From Mixta tenebrionis (GTDB taxonomy: Bacteria > Pseudomonadota > Gammaproteobacteria > Enterobacterales > Enterobacteriaceae), in NCBI RefSeq assembly GCF_006517625.1, contig NZ_VHQI01000001.1, positions 580,856 to 644,855 on the forward strand: 64,000 bases of DNA. The letters are read 5' to 3'. Positions within the stretch are counted from its first letter, which is position 1; every line of letters starts with the position of its first letter. The position numbers were made by a program, and so were the translations under genes. Below, one piece after another: positions 46,364 to 55,791 of the stretch. Under the pieces are notes generated by a model. It ran no database searches, was not told the DNA's origin, and saw nothing but the letters and a program-made list of their open reading frames with translations.

Positions 46364-47314
46364 CTACTCCGTCGCCTGTTCGTCAGAGCGGCGGTTGCTG
46401 GCGGTCTGCGCCGATTTCTGTTTTTTATAGGCCAGCGCCGCCGCCGGCACCGGCGCGGATTTGCCGGTTTCCAGCCAGCTCCGCAGGCGGTTGGCATCGG
46501 CGAAATGGGTATATTTGCCGAAGGCGTCCAGCACCACCAGCGCTACCGGGCGCTGATTAATCACCGTGCGCATCACCAGACAGTGGCCCGCCTGATTGGT
46601 AAAACCGGTTTTCGTCAGCTGGATATTCCAGTCCGGCTTATAGACCAGATGATTGGTATTGCGGAACGGCAGCGTGTAGTCGGGATTGCTGAAGCGCGCC
46701 ATCTGCTCATGGGTGGTGCTGAGCTGGCCGAGCAGCGGATAGCTTTTAGTGGCGATCAGCAGCTTTATCAGGTCGCGCGCGGTAGAGACGTTGTGAATCG
46801 ACAGGCCGGTCGGCTCAACGTAGCGGGTATGCGTCATGCCCAGCGCGCGCGCTTTGGCGTTCATCGCACGGATAAAGGCGTCGTAACCGCCGGGGTAGTG
46901 GTGCGCCAGGCTGGCGGCGGCGCGGTTTTCCGAGGACATCAGCGCCAGCAGCAGCATATTTTTCCGGCTGATGGCGCTTTTCAAACGCACGCGCGAGAAA
47001 ACGCCGCGCATTTCCGGCGTCTGGCTGATGTCAACGTTCAGCATCTCATCCAGCGGCTGATGCGCATCCAGCACCACCATCGCCGTCATCAGCTTGGTGA
47101 TTGACGCCACCGGCCTGATGCGATCGGGATGGCTGGCGTAAAGCACTTTATTGGTATTTAAATCGACGATCATCGCGCTGCCGGAGGCGATCTGCGGCTG
47201 GGAGAGCGGCGCGGGCGCGCTTAGCGGCGACGCGGCCAGCGCCTGGCCGCTCAGGCCCGACGCGGAAAACAGTAAAGCCAGGCTCAGCAATGAATAACGA
47301 AATTTTGCGGGCAT
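46364..47314 (-). CDS. pbpG: D-alanyl-D-alanine endopeptidase PbpG (PBP7)
   Basis: PbpG cleaves D-Ala-meso-DAP cross-links in periplasmic peptidoglycan. The 316-residue precursor has a signal peptide ending ALA before ASPLSAP and the three active-site motifs of S11 serine peptidases: SITK (Ser71, Lys74), SSEN, and KTG in [14 protein letters not shown]-terminal basic tail ([14 protein letters not shown]) may touch membrane or DNA. Gene order pbpG-yohC-yohD follows E. coli. Confidence 0.95.
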   Translation of the reverse strand: MPAKFRYSLLSLALLFSASGLSGQALAASPLSAPAPLSQPQIASGSAMIVDLNTNKVLYASHPDRIRPVASITKLMTAMVVLDAHQPLDEMLNVDISQTPEMRGVFSRVRLKSAISRKNMLLLALMSSENRAAASLAHHYPGGYDAFIRAMNAKARALGMTHTRYVEPTGLSIHNVSTARDLIKLLIATKSYPLLGQLSTTHEQMARFSNPDYTLPFRNTNHLVYKPDWNIQLTKTGFTNQAGHCLVMRTVINQRPVALVVLDAFGKYTHFADANRLRSWLETGKSAPVPAAALAYKKQKSAQTASNRRSDEQATE

Positions 47315-47492
47315 CGTTTAACAACTTACCGGATTAGGATTGCGCGCTGTGTGCAACACAGGCTGCCGCCGCGAAAGAAAAACCGTGCGGCGGCTGGCAG
47401 GCAGCATAATACGCTGGCAGGCCGCTAAAATCCTGGCGAAATTTTGTTTCCGGGCGTAACCAGGCCGCCGCCCACGGCGGCGGCGTTGGCGG

Positions 47493-48080
47493 CTAGCCCA
47501 GCCGGTAGCCGTAGCCCCACAGCAGCACCGTCAGCGCCAGCAGGACTTCAAACAGCAAAATACCGATCGCCAGCGTAGAGCCGGAGAAGCGCAGGCTCTC
47601 TTCGCGATCGATATTTAACAGCTGCGGAATGCCGATATACAGCAGATAACCGGTATAGAGCAGCGCCAGCGCGCCAGCAAGCACGCACAGCCAGACCAGC
47701 GGATAGAGGGCAATCACGCCGCTGATAAACAGCGGCGTGGCGACATAGCCGGCAAATACCGTACAGCGCGCCAGGCTGGGGCGCTGCGGATAGTCGCGCG
47801 CCATCCAGTGGATTACCCGCCCCATTACCGCCACGCCGCCTAAAATCAGCAGATAAAACAGCAGCGCCAGCATCAATCCGGTAGTGAAATCCAGCGGCAC
47901 GGTGCGCCCGCCGCCCAGATGCCAGCCGAGCTGCGTGGTGCCGATCAGCGAACAGACCACCGGAATCGCCGCCATCAGCAGCACGTGGTGGGTATAGTGA
48001 TGGGAAACGCTTTCGTTTTCCCCTCTGATATTGCGCATTTCCCGACCGGGATGCGCCAGAAGACCCCAGACATGGTTCAT
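47493..48080 (-). CDS. yohC: Inner membrane protein YohC (Yip1 family)
   Basis: From ATG 48080 the protein has 195 residues, the E. coli length, and starts MNHVWGLLAHPGREM. It has five membrane segments and conserved stretches SHHYTHHVLLMAAIPV and RPSLARCTVFAGYVATPLFISG. The role is unknown. A longer frame to 48221 is not conserved. Confidence 0.93.
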   Translation of the reverse strand: MNHVWGLLAHPGREMRNIRGENESVSHHYTHHVLLMAAIPVVCSLIGTTQLGWHLGGGRTVPLDFTTGLMLALLFYLLILGGVAVMGRVIHWMARDYPQRPSLARCTVFAGYVATPLFISGVIALYPLVWLCVLAGALALLYTGYLLYIGIPQLLNIDREESLRFSGSTLAIGILLFEVLLALTVLLWGYGYRLG

Positions 48081-48257
48081 TGCTTTACCCTCCGCCGTCA
48101 CTGACCGCCCGATGCGGTTTCTCTTAAGTATAATTCGCCTGCTTACTTTTTCCGCGCACGGCACGACGCTTTTGCCCGGCGTCACGCTTTTTTCGCAAGA
48201 CGGCGATAACGGGGTATACACTTACCCTGACGCTAAGGTGAAAAGGGATGGTAAATT

Positions 48258-48833
48258 TTGCATTTCGATATCAACCAATTAATTGAGCAGTATGGCTATC
48301 TGGCGGTGGTGATTGGCTGTATCGCCGAAGGGGAAACTTTTGCGTTGCTGGGCGGCGTGATCGCCCATGAAAAACTGCTGCGCTACAGCGGCGTGGTGCT
48401 GGCGGTAATGCTCGGCGGCTTTCTGGGCGATCAGCTGCTGTTCTATATCGGACGGCGCTTTGGCTCACGTATTTTACGCCGCTTTAAAAAGCATCAGGGC
48501 AAGCTGAAGCGCGCCAACCGTATGATTCGCCGCTATCCGGTACTGTTTATTATCGGCGTGCGCTTTATGTACGGCTTTCGCCTTATCGGCCCGATTATTA
48601 TTGGCGCCAGCCGCCTCAGCCCGCTTAAATTCCTAATTTTCAACGCCATCGGCGCCTTTATCTGGGCGCTGGTGTTCGTTACCCTCGGCTACTTTGCCGG
48701 GGAGATGGTCGCCCCCTGGCTACATCGCCTTGACCATCATCTGAAGCATCTGCTGTGGCTGGCGCTGGCGGTGCTGTTCGTTGCGCTGCTGCGTCTGGCG
48801 TTCCGCCGCTGGACGCGGCGGCATGAGAGTTAA
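48258..48833 (+). CDS. yohD: DedA-family membrane protein YohD
   Basis: YohD is one of the E. coli DedA proteins, a family linked to membrane potential and undecaprenyl/phospholipid recycling. The 191-residue protein carries the DedA signatures EGETFALLGGVIAHE, GDQLLFYIGRRFG and RFMYGFRLIGPIIIGASRL. It starts at a TTG (48258) after AAGGGATGG; no in-frame ATG fits. Its stop overlaps the convergent fetB stop by 4 nt. Confidence 0.92.
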   Translation: MHFDINQLIEQYGYLAVVIGCIAEGETFALLGGVIAHEKLLRYSGVVLAVMLGGFLGDQLLFYIGRRFGSRILRRFKKHQGKLKRANRMIRRYPVLFIIGVRFMYGFRLIGPIIIGASRLSPLKFLIFNAIGAFIWALVFVTLGYFAGEMVAPWLHRLDHHLKHLLWLALAVLFVALLRLAFRRWTRRHES

Positions 48834-49591
48834 TCCCGCAGCTGGGCGCGCGCGTTGTAAAAGCGTCGATAGCCGAGCGAGGCGGCGATAATGGTTGAAA
48901 ACGCCGCGGTGCCAAGCAGCATAAAGGTCACCATAATCTGATATTTAATCGCCTGCACTGGATCGATGCCGGCGAAAATCAGCCCCGACATCATTCCCGG
49001 CAGGCTGACCAGCCCGACGGTTTTCGCCGCGTCCACCGTTGGGATCATCGCGGCGCGAATGCTGTCGCGCACCAGCGCGGCGGAAGCAAGTTTCACCGGA
49101 GCGCCAAGGCTCAGCATCTCCTCAATCTTCTGGCGGTTATCGGCGAAGCGCTGATTCAGCTGGGTATAACAGAGCCCGACCGCCACCATCGCGTTGCCGG
49201 CGATCATGCCGGAAACCGGAATTACCTGCATCGGTACAAAGGCGATGGCGCCGCTCAGTACCAGAATGGTCAGCGTCAGGCCGGCGCCGGAACCGATGGC
49301 GATCAGCGAAATCCAGAAGGCGTTGTCGATGCGCTTACTGCGCTTGCGGGCGTTCAGCGCCGCGTTAACGCAGATAAACAGCACCATCAGCAACGTCAGC
49401 CAGCGGCTGTTGAAATCGAACAGATAGTGCAGCACATAGCCGACGATGCTCAGCTGCACCACGGCGCGCAGCACGCTCCATAAAATATCTTTATGCAGGC
49501 CCAGTTTCTCTTTCTGGCTGACCAGCAGCGCCACCAGCACCAGCATAAAGGCGAGCGCCAGCGAACTGTTATCAATAGCGGGATGATTCAT
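48830..49591 (-). CDS. fetB: Iron exporter permease FetB (YbbM)
   Basis: FetAB exports iron and improves resistance to oxidative stress in E. coli. The 253-residue FetB has about six membrane segments and conserved motifs QKEKLGLHKDILW, VQLSIVGYVLHYLF and PGMMSGLIFAGIDPVQAIKYQIMV. Its ATG overlaps the fetA stop (ATGA). In E. coli the pair lies elsewhere on the chromosome, so this is a local insertion. Confidence 0.93.
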   Translation of the reverse strand: MNHPAIDNSSLALAFMLVLVALLVSQKEKLGLHKDILWSVLRAVVQLSIVGYVLHYLFDFNSRWLTLLMVLFICVNAALNARKRSKRIDNAFWISLIAIGSGAGLTLTILVLSGAIAFVPMQVIPVSGMIAGNAMVAVGLCYTQLNQRFADNRQKIEEMLSLGAPVKLASAALVRDSIRAAMIPTVDAAKTVGLVSLPGMMSGLIFAGIDPVQAIKYQIMVTFMLLGTAAFSTIIAASLGYRRFYNARAQLRD

Positions 49592-50244
49592 TGCGCGGTC
49601 TCCATACCGGGAGCAAGAGAGATAACGCGCGCGCCGTCGCCGGTTTCCTGCGCGTCGTGGCTAATCCACAGCACGCTCATCGCGTGGCGCCGGGCGGTCT
49701 GCTGAATCAGCTGCTTAACCAGCGCTTTGTTATCCGCATCCAGCGCGCTGGTAACCTCATCCAGCAGCAGCAGCGCGGGCGGAAACTGTAAATTGCGCAG
49801 CAGCGCCACGCGCTGACGCTCGCCGCCGGACAGCCCGTCGATCGCTTTATCCAGCAGCTCAGGCGGCAGATTCAGCTGCGCCAGATCCGCCAGCAGCGCC
49901 TGCCGGTCGGGCTGCTGCTGACGAATTTGCCAGGGAAAGGCCAGATTATCGTAGACGGTCGCGCCAAACAGCTGCGGCGTCTGAAAGCAGCAGGAAACCT
50001 GGCGGCGATAGCGCTCCGGCGCCAGGCTGGCGATATCTTCGCCGCGAAAAAGTATGCTGCCCGTGCCCGGCGACAGCAGCGAGGCGATAATTTTCATCAG
50101 GGTGGTTTTACCGCTGCCGGAAGGACCTGTCAGCCAGGCGAACTCTTGCGCCTGCAGGGTAAAAGAAATGGGCGCCAGCAGATAGTTTTCCGCCAGCCGA
50201 TAGCTGACGTCGCGCACCGCCAACAGTGGGATCTCCGTGGACAT
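49588..50244 (-). CDS. fetA: Iron exporter ATPase FetA (YbbL)
   Basis: The 218-residue ATPase partners FetB. From ATG 50244 it shows Walker A GPSGSGKTT near residue 40, signature LSGGERQR, Walker B LLLLDEVTSALD and the switch His in WISHDAQE. The longer frame to 50376 runs into the divergent hydrolase gene and is not conserved. It is first in the fetAB operon. Confidence 0.93.
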   Translation of the reverse strand: MSTEIPLLAVRDVSYRLAENYLLAPISFTLQAQEFAWLTGPSGSGKTTLMKIIASLLSPGTGSILFRGEDIASLAPERYRRQVSCCFQTPQLFGATVYDNLAFPWQIRQQQPDRQALLADLAQLNLPPELLDKAIDGLSGGERQRVALLRNLQFPPALLLLDEVTSALDADNKALVKQLIQQTARRHAMSVLWISHDAQETGDGARVISLAPGMETAQ

Positions 50245-50369
50245 ACAGGCTTCCTTTTCAGTTTTGCCGTCGATAATAACGCGGAAGGAGGCGGAACGAA
50301 AAAGCAAACAGGCGCCAGTGGCGGTCGCTTGTCTATAGTAACTGTTCTGGCAACGCAACCGGGGGCGGT

Positions 50370-52184
50370 ATGGCACAGGTAAAACGATCTATCGATCATC
50401 ACGGCGTTATTGGCGATCTACGCACCTGCGCGCTGGTGGCGAACGACGGCGCCATCGACTATTTCTGCTGGCCTGACCTCGACAGCCCGTCGGTCTTCAG
50501 CGCCCTGCTCGACAGCGACGAAGCGGGCATTTTCAGCCTGACCCCGGCATGGCAGGCGTACCGACGGCAGCAGCTCTATCTGCCCGATACCAATATTCTG
50601 CAAACGCGCTGGCTTGCCGCCGAAGGCGTGGCGGAAATCACCGATTATATGCCGATCTGCGCACAGCAGGATAGCCAGCCGCGCATTATCCGCCGGCTAA
50701 AAATGGTGCGCGGCGAGGCGCGTTTTCATCTGCGCTGCGCGCCGGTGCATGACTACGCGCGCGCCGCTACCCAGGCCAGCCTGCAGGACGGCGCGGCGCT
50801 GTTTTGCGCTGAAGGCCAGCCCGATCTGCGCCTTACCGCCAGCGTGCCCCTGACGCTCGATCGCCAGGCGGCGGTGGCCAGCTTCACCCTGCGCGCCGGA
50901 GAGCATGCGGAATTTATTTTCGGCAGCGCGCAGGATGAACATCTCGACAATTTGCACACCGATATCTGCTTTCAGGAGACGCTGCGCTACTGGCGCAGCT
51001 GGTGCCAGAAAAGCAACTGGCGCGGGCGCTGGCGAGAGATGGTAAAGCGATCCTCGCTGACGCTGAAGCTGCTGACTTCCTGGCAGCACGGCTCTATCGC
51101 CGCCGCCGCCACCTTCGGCCTGCCAGAAGAAACCGGCGGCGAGCGCAACTGGGACTATCGCGCCTCCTGGATCCGCGACGCCTCGTTCAGCGTATATGCG
51201 CTGATGCGCCTCGGCTATGTTGACGAGGCGAAGCGTTTTACCCACTGGGTAGGCCGCTGCGTGGAGCACAGCCAGCAGGATCCGGCGCGACTACAGGTGA
51301 TGTATCGCCTCGACAGCACCACCGAGCTGCACGAAAGCGAACTGCCGCACCTTTCCGGCTATGCGGATTCACGTCCGGTGCGCATCGGCAACGACGCCTG
51401 GCGGCAGACGCAGCTGGATATCTACGGCGAGCTAATGGACGCGGTTTACCTGGCCAATAAATATGGCGAAGCGATCTCGGAGCGCGGCTGGCGCAACGTA
51501 TGCAATACCATCAACTACCTGTGCTAGCACTGGCAGGAGCCGGACGCCGGCATCTGGGAGATGCGCGGCGAGCCGCAGCATTTTCTCCACTCGCGGCTGA
51601 TGTGCTGGGTGGCGGTCGATCGCGCGCTGCGCCTCGGCGTCAAGCGTTCGCTGCCGATGCCCTATGAGCGCTGGGACAAGGCGCGCAGCGCTATACGCGA
51701 GGATATCTGGCAGAACTTCTGGCATCCGCAGCTGGGCCATTTTACCGCCACGCGTCACGGCAGCTCGCTTGACGCCTCGATGCTGCTGATGCCGCTGGTG
51801 CGCTTTGTCGGCGCGACCGATCCTGACTGGCTGGCGACGCTGGACGCCATCGGCGCGAAGCTGGTGCGCGACGGCATGGTATGGCGCTACGATCGCGCGG
51901 AAACGCCGGCCGACGCCCTTCAGGGGCGCGAAGGCGCTTTTGTCGCCTGCTCGTTCTGGTATGTAGAGTGTCTGGCGCGCGCCGGGCGGGTGGAAGAGGC
52001 GCACTTTGAGTTTGAGAAGCTGTTGAGCTACGCCAATCCGCTGGGCCTGTACGCCGAGGAGTTTGATGTCCACGGTTTCGCGTTGGGCAACTTTCCGCAG
52101 GCGCTCAGCCATCTGGCGCTGATTAGCGCCGCTTTTTTCCTGAACCGCAAGCTGGATGGCGAAGAGCCGCAGTGGCAGCCCTGA
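50370..52184 (+). pseudogene. Glycoside hydrolase family 15 (glucoamylase/trehalase-like), interrupted by an in-frame TAG
   Basis: One reading frame runs for 604 codons but carries a TAG at 51525-51527 (codon 386), within INYLC-stop-HWQEPDAGIWEMRGEPQHF. The sequence on both sides is intact GH15: N-terminal DYFCWPDLDSPSVFSALLD and the GERNWDYRASWIRDASFSVYAL barrel motif before it; the GIWE general acid and YAEEFDVHGFALGNFPQALSHL with the general base after it. The 385-residue product therefore lacks both catalytic glutamates. Without suppression it is a nonsense pseudogene, probably recent as there is no other damage. A sequencing error is possible. Confidence 0.85.
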
Positions 52185-52375
52185 CGGGAAAAAATGCTGC
52201 CGGGGTATGCAGGATAGCTTTAGATGACATAGAGTTAATTAAATATGATGCTATAAGGAAAATTCCTGATTCCACAATCTGTGGTTATGCACATATAATG
52301 TGCAGCCGGTCGTACTGGCCGCACCTGGGTTACTTTTTAACAAGCCATTTATTGGCATTAAACTATTGAAATAAG

Positions 52376-53482
52376 ATGAAAAAAAGCATTCGCGCAATCG
52401 CTTCACTTGCAGTGGCTCTGGTGGCGTTTAGCCAGCAGGCGCTGGCCGTGGTCTATCCCCTGCCGCCGGCCAACAGCCGTCTCGCAGGTGAAAATATCGA
52501 AATCACCGTCCCGCAGGACAGCAAACTTCCGCTGGAGGCTTTTGCTGCGCAGTATCAAATGGGCCTGAGCAATATGCTGGAAGCCAACCCCGGCGTGGAT
52601 GTTTATCTGCCGCAGCCAGGAACAAAACTGATCATTCCTCAGCAGCTGATCCTGCCTGACGCGCCGCGCGAAGGTATCGTGATCAACAGCGCGGAGATGC
52701 GCCTCTACTATTACCCGAAAGGCACCAACACCGTGGTGGTGCTGCCGATCGGCATCGGCGAACTGGGCAAGGATACGCCGGTAAACTGGACAACCACCGT
52801 TCAGCGTAAAAAAGCCGGGCCGACCTGGACGCCGACCAAAAAAATGCATGAAGAATATGCCGCCCGCGGCGAAACGCTGCCGGAAGTTTTCCCGGCAGGG
52901 CCGGATAACCCAATGGGGCTGTATGCGCTCTATATTGGGCGTCTGTACGCCATTCACGGCACCAACGCCAACTTCGGCGTAGGCCTGCGCGTCAGCCACG
53001 GCTGCGTGCGTCTGCGCGCCGACGATATCAAGTGGCTGTTTGATAATGTGCCGGTTGGTACGCGCGTACAGTTTATCGACCAGCCGGTGAAGGCGACGGT
53101 GGAGCCGGACGGTTCGCGTTACGTCGAGATCCATAATCCGCTCTCCACCACCGAAGAGCAGTTCAAATCACGGGCGCCGGTGCCGATTACCCTGACGCCA
53201 GCGGTAAGCAAAGTAATGTCTGACGCCAGCGTCAACCAGGCGGTGATCGATCAGGCGCTGAAGCTGCGCTCCGGTATGCCGGTGAAAATCAACGGCCCTG
53301 CCGATGCTGTCCAGCGGCCGGCGGGCGTAGAGCCGCAGCCGGTGATGCCGCAGAGCGCTGAGGGCGCCGCCCCGCCCCAGGCGCCGATCAGCGTCGCCCA
53401 GCCGGCCGTAGCGAACGACGCCGCAACGCCGGATAACGGTGAGGATGACGAGTCAGCGGTGAGCGACTACAGCGGTTCCTGA
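52376..53482 (+). CDS. L,D-transpeptidase of the ErfK/YbiS/YcfS family (LysM + YkuD)
   Basis: These periplasmic enzymes attach Braun lipoprotein to peptidoglycan through meso-DAP. The 368-residue precursor has a signal peptide ending ALA before VVYPLPP, a LysM-like segment ([29 protein letters not shown]), and the YkuD domain with HGTN and the catalytic Cys210 in [11 protein letters not shown]. It is closest in feel to E. coli ErfK (LdtA). About 60 C-terminal residues form a Pro/Ala-rich then acidic tail ([17 protein letters not shown]) not present in E. coli homologues. Confidence 0.93.
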   Translation: MKKSIRAIASLAVALVAFSQQALAVVYPLPPANSRLAGENIEITVPQDSKLPLEAFAAQYQMGLSNMLEANPGVDVYLPQPGTKLIIPQQLILPDAPREGIVINSAEMRLYYYPKGTNTVVVLPIGIGELGKDTPVNWTTTVQRKKAGPTWTPTKKMHEEYAARGETLPEVFPAGPDNPMGLYALYIGRLYAIHGTNANFGVGLRVSHGCVRLRADDIKWLFDNVPVGTRVQFIDQPVKATVEPDGSRYVEIHNPLSTTEEQFKSRAPVPITLTPAVSKVMSDASVNQAVIDQALKLRSGMPVKINGPADAVQRPAGVEPQPVMPQSAEGAAPPQAPISVAQPAVANDAATPDNGEDDESAVSDYSGS

Positions 53483-53504
53483 TGAACCCTGCGCAGTTAC
53501 TAAC

Positions 53505-53533
53505 GGGCGATGTCAGACATCGCCCTTTTCTTT
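53505..53533 (+). terminator. Intrinsic terminator of the L,D-transpeptidase gene
   Basis: GGGCGATGT (53505-53513) and ACATCGCCC (53517-53525) form a perfect 9-bp stem with a 3-nt loop and run into TTTTCTTTT. Confidence 0.95.
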
Positions 53534-53539
53534 TCTGCC

Positions 53540-54207
53540 GAATCCGCCAGCGCCTGAAGCAATTCTCTCTCGCCTGGCTGGCGCTGCGCTTATTAACCCG
53601 ACGCGCAAGAAATAGAAATTTTATTATTAATAAATATAAAATTATTAACATGCTATTTATTGGGCGTGGATCGGGCTATCAAAAATGATAATAAGATTAA
53701 AATAATATATTGACGCGCAGCGAAGTTTTCATAATAATCCCCCTTGTCACTTTAGCTGTAATATACAAATAGCTGTTCATCTTTTCCAACACCAGGGAAA
53801 TTATTTTATAATAATTATTATTGCTGCTGGTGTTTTTTTACCAGCGGCATTTTTGTTTTATCAGTTATATCGATTATTGAATAAATTAATAAGGTTACGA
53901 TTAAGCAGCGCGAAAGCATTGCCTGCATAATTAATAATTCAGACTACACACAGATGCGCCACACCAGGGCCATTGCATGGCGGTTGCTGTTTTTTATCCG
54001 ATAGCAGCAGAACAAATAACGCCAACGTTTTATTATTTAATAAGGCGTTTTTTTAACGCTATATTGTCATTTAACGCGTACGGAAAATTTAACATTTCCC
54101 TGCCGATGAATTAGAGCTGCGTGCTTATTTTTTATTAATTACCTTCATTATTTTGTCATATAAAAAGCGTATCACGGCTGTCAGCTTCATCTATTTTATG
54201 GTGTCGT
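53540..54207 (+). other. AT-rich non-coding leader before the phosphate transporter
   Basis: Between the terminator and the transporter start lie about 670 AT-rich bases with no convincing gene. They contain two terminator-like hairpins: 53822-53849 (TGCTGCTGGT / ACCAGCGGCA then TTTTTGTTTT) and 54026-54053 (AACGCC ... GGCGTT with a run of T). An upstream AACACCAG (53788-53795) can pair with CTGGTGTT (53827-53834), which competes with the first terminator stem. This could be a regulated leader or a small RNA gene. Confidence 0.5.
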
Positions 54208-55791
54208 ATGAGCGAGCATCGCCTGTTTACCCGTTGCGCTACGCGTTTCCCCGCCCTTTACACCCCGCGTTGCAGCAGGCAACGGCGCGTGCGCATCGCG
54301 CTGACGCTGCTGTTGCTGGCCAGCCTTGCCTGGATGATGCAGCAGCTTTCCCCGGAAATCCGCTATGCCGTCGACGGCGGGCTGCCCCTCCTCTCCGCCC
54401 TGCTGCTCTGCGGCGCGCTGCTGCTGGCGCTGGCGTTTATCTTTATCAACGGCATGCACGATACCGCTAATGCGGTGACCACGGTGATCTATACCGGCAC
54501 GCTCTCACCAACGCGCGCGGTGCTGATTTCCGCCGTTGCCAATATGACTGGCGTAGCGCTGGCCAGCGGCGTAGTCGCCTGGAGCGTTATGTCGCTGCTG
54601 CCGCCGGAAGGGTTGATAACGCTGGATACGCGCCACGGCTATGCGCTGATCTATGCGCTGCTGCTGTCAGCCGTTGGCTGGAATTTTACCAGCTGGTACA
54701 TGGCGATCCCCTGCTCCTCTTCTCATGCGCTGCTGGGGGCGATGCTGGGCGCCGGCTGCGCCAGCAGCCTGCTGCATGACGGTCAGGCGCTGAACGGCGT
54801 TGACTGGCGTCAGGCGGAGCGGACAGGCTGGGCATTACTGCTGGCGCCGCTGCTGGGCTTTCTGGCCGCCGGCCTGCTGCTGAGGCTGATAGCGCTGCTG
54901 CCCGCTTGCGGCACGCCGGGAACCCGCCCGCCGCTCTGGCTGCGCGGCATGCTGATGCTGACCAGCAGCGGCGTCTCCTTCGCTCACGGCGCTAACGATG
55001 GGCAGAAAGGGATGGGGCTGATCATGGTGATCCTGCTGATCGCTCTGCCGGGCGCTTTTGCCCTGAATCGCGCGCTGCCGGAAAGCGAGCTCGCCAGCCT
55101 GACGCGGCTGACGGCGCAGGCGCAGGCGCGGTTGCCGGCGCCGGAGAACCTGACGCCGGCACAGACGCCGCTGCAACATTATCCGCATCAGCAGCCAGGC
55201 CGCAGCGATAAGACGCTGGCGACGCCTGGCGTGATGGCGGGCGCAATATATCAGCAGCTAAGCACCACCGCTCACCTTAACGCGCTGACGCCTGACGAAC
55301 GCATCGCGCTGCGTCTGCGTATGGCGCTTACCGCCAACATGGTACGTCAGCTGCTGCAGGAAAAGGAATCGCTGGCGCCCGGCCAGCGCGCGCTGCTCAG
55401 GGAACTGGCCGCACAGCTCGATCATGCCGCTAAGATGATTCCCTGGTGGGTAAAAATCGTGACGGCGCTGACGCTGGCTTTGGGTACGCTGACCGGCTGG
55501 CAGCGTATCGCCATCACCATCGGCGAGCGTACCGGAGCCGCGCCGCTCAGCGCAGCGCAGGGCGCCAGCAGCGAGCTGGTCGCTATGACCGCCCTGGGCG
55601 TGGCGGAACCGTTCGGCCTGCCGATCTCCACCACGCAGGTGCTGGCCTGCGGCGTGGCGGGCAGTATGGCGGCAAGCGGCAGCCCGCTGCAAAGCGCGAC
55701 GCTGAAGCGTATTGGGCTGGTCTGGCTGCTGACGTTGCCGGCCTGCGCGCTGCTGTCAGCCCTGCTCTATACGCTATTGCTGGCGCTGTAA
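54208..55791 (+). CDS. PiT-family inorganic phosphate transporter (PitA-like)
   Basis: PiT proteins import metal-phosphate complexes with protons across the inner membrane. The 527-residue protein has about ten membrane segments and both duplicated signatures: GMHDTANAVTTVIYTGTL near residue 82 and SSGVSFAHGANDGQKGMGLIM, plus SSSHALLGAMLGAG. The loop around residues 290-410 (LPAPENLTPAQTPLQHYPHQQ) is hydrophilic. No clear Shine-Dalgarno precedes the ATG. Its end overlaps the convergent exporter gene by 25 nt. Confidence 0.9.
   Translation: MSEHRLFTRCATRFPALYTPRCSRQRRVRIALTLLLLASLAWMMQQLSPEIRYAVDGGLPLLSALLLCGALLLALAFIFINGMHDTANAVTTVIYTGTLSPTRAVLISAVANMTGVALASGVVAWSVMSLLPPEGLITLDTRHGYALIYALLLSAVGWNFTSWYMAIPCSSSHALLGAMLGAGCASSLLHDGQALNGVDWRQAERTGWALLLAPLLGFLAAGLLLRLIALLPACGTPGTRPPLWLRGMLMLTSSGVSFAHGANDGQKGMGLIMVILLIALPGAFALNRALPESELASLTRLTAQAQARLPAPENLTPAQTPLQHYPHQQPGRSDKTLATPGVMAGAIYQQLSTTAHLNALTPDERIALRLRMALTANMVRQLLQEKESLAPGQRALLRELAAQLDHAAKMIPWWVKIVTALTLALGTLTGWQRIAITIGERTGAAPLSAAQGASSELVAMTALGVAEPFGLPISTTQVLACGVAGSMAASGSPLQSATLKRIGLVWLLTLPACALLSALLYTLLLAL

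Noticed and set aside
51525..51527. Recoding of TAG as pyrrolysine in the GH15 gene
   Set aside because: Pyrrolysine systems are not expected in enterobacteria and the family has no such residue; a nonsense mutation or sequencing error is simpler.
53482..53688. 68-codon frame starting at the L,D-transpeptidase stop
   Set aside because: It runs through the transpeptidase terminator and into AT-rich non-coding DNA.
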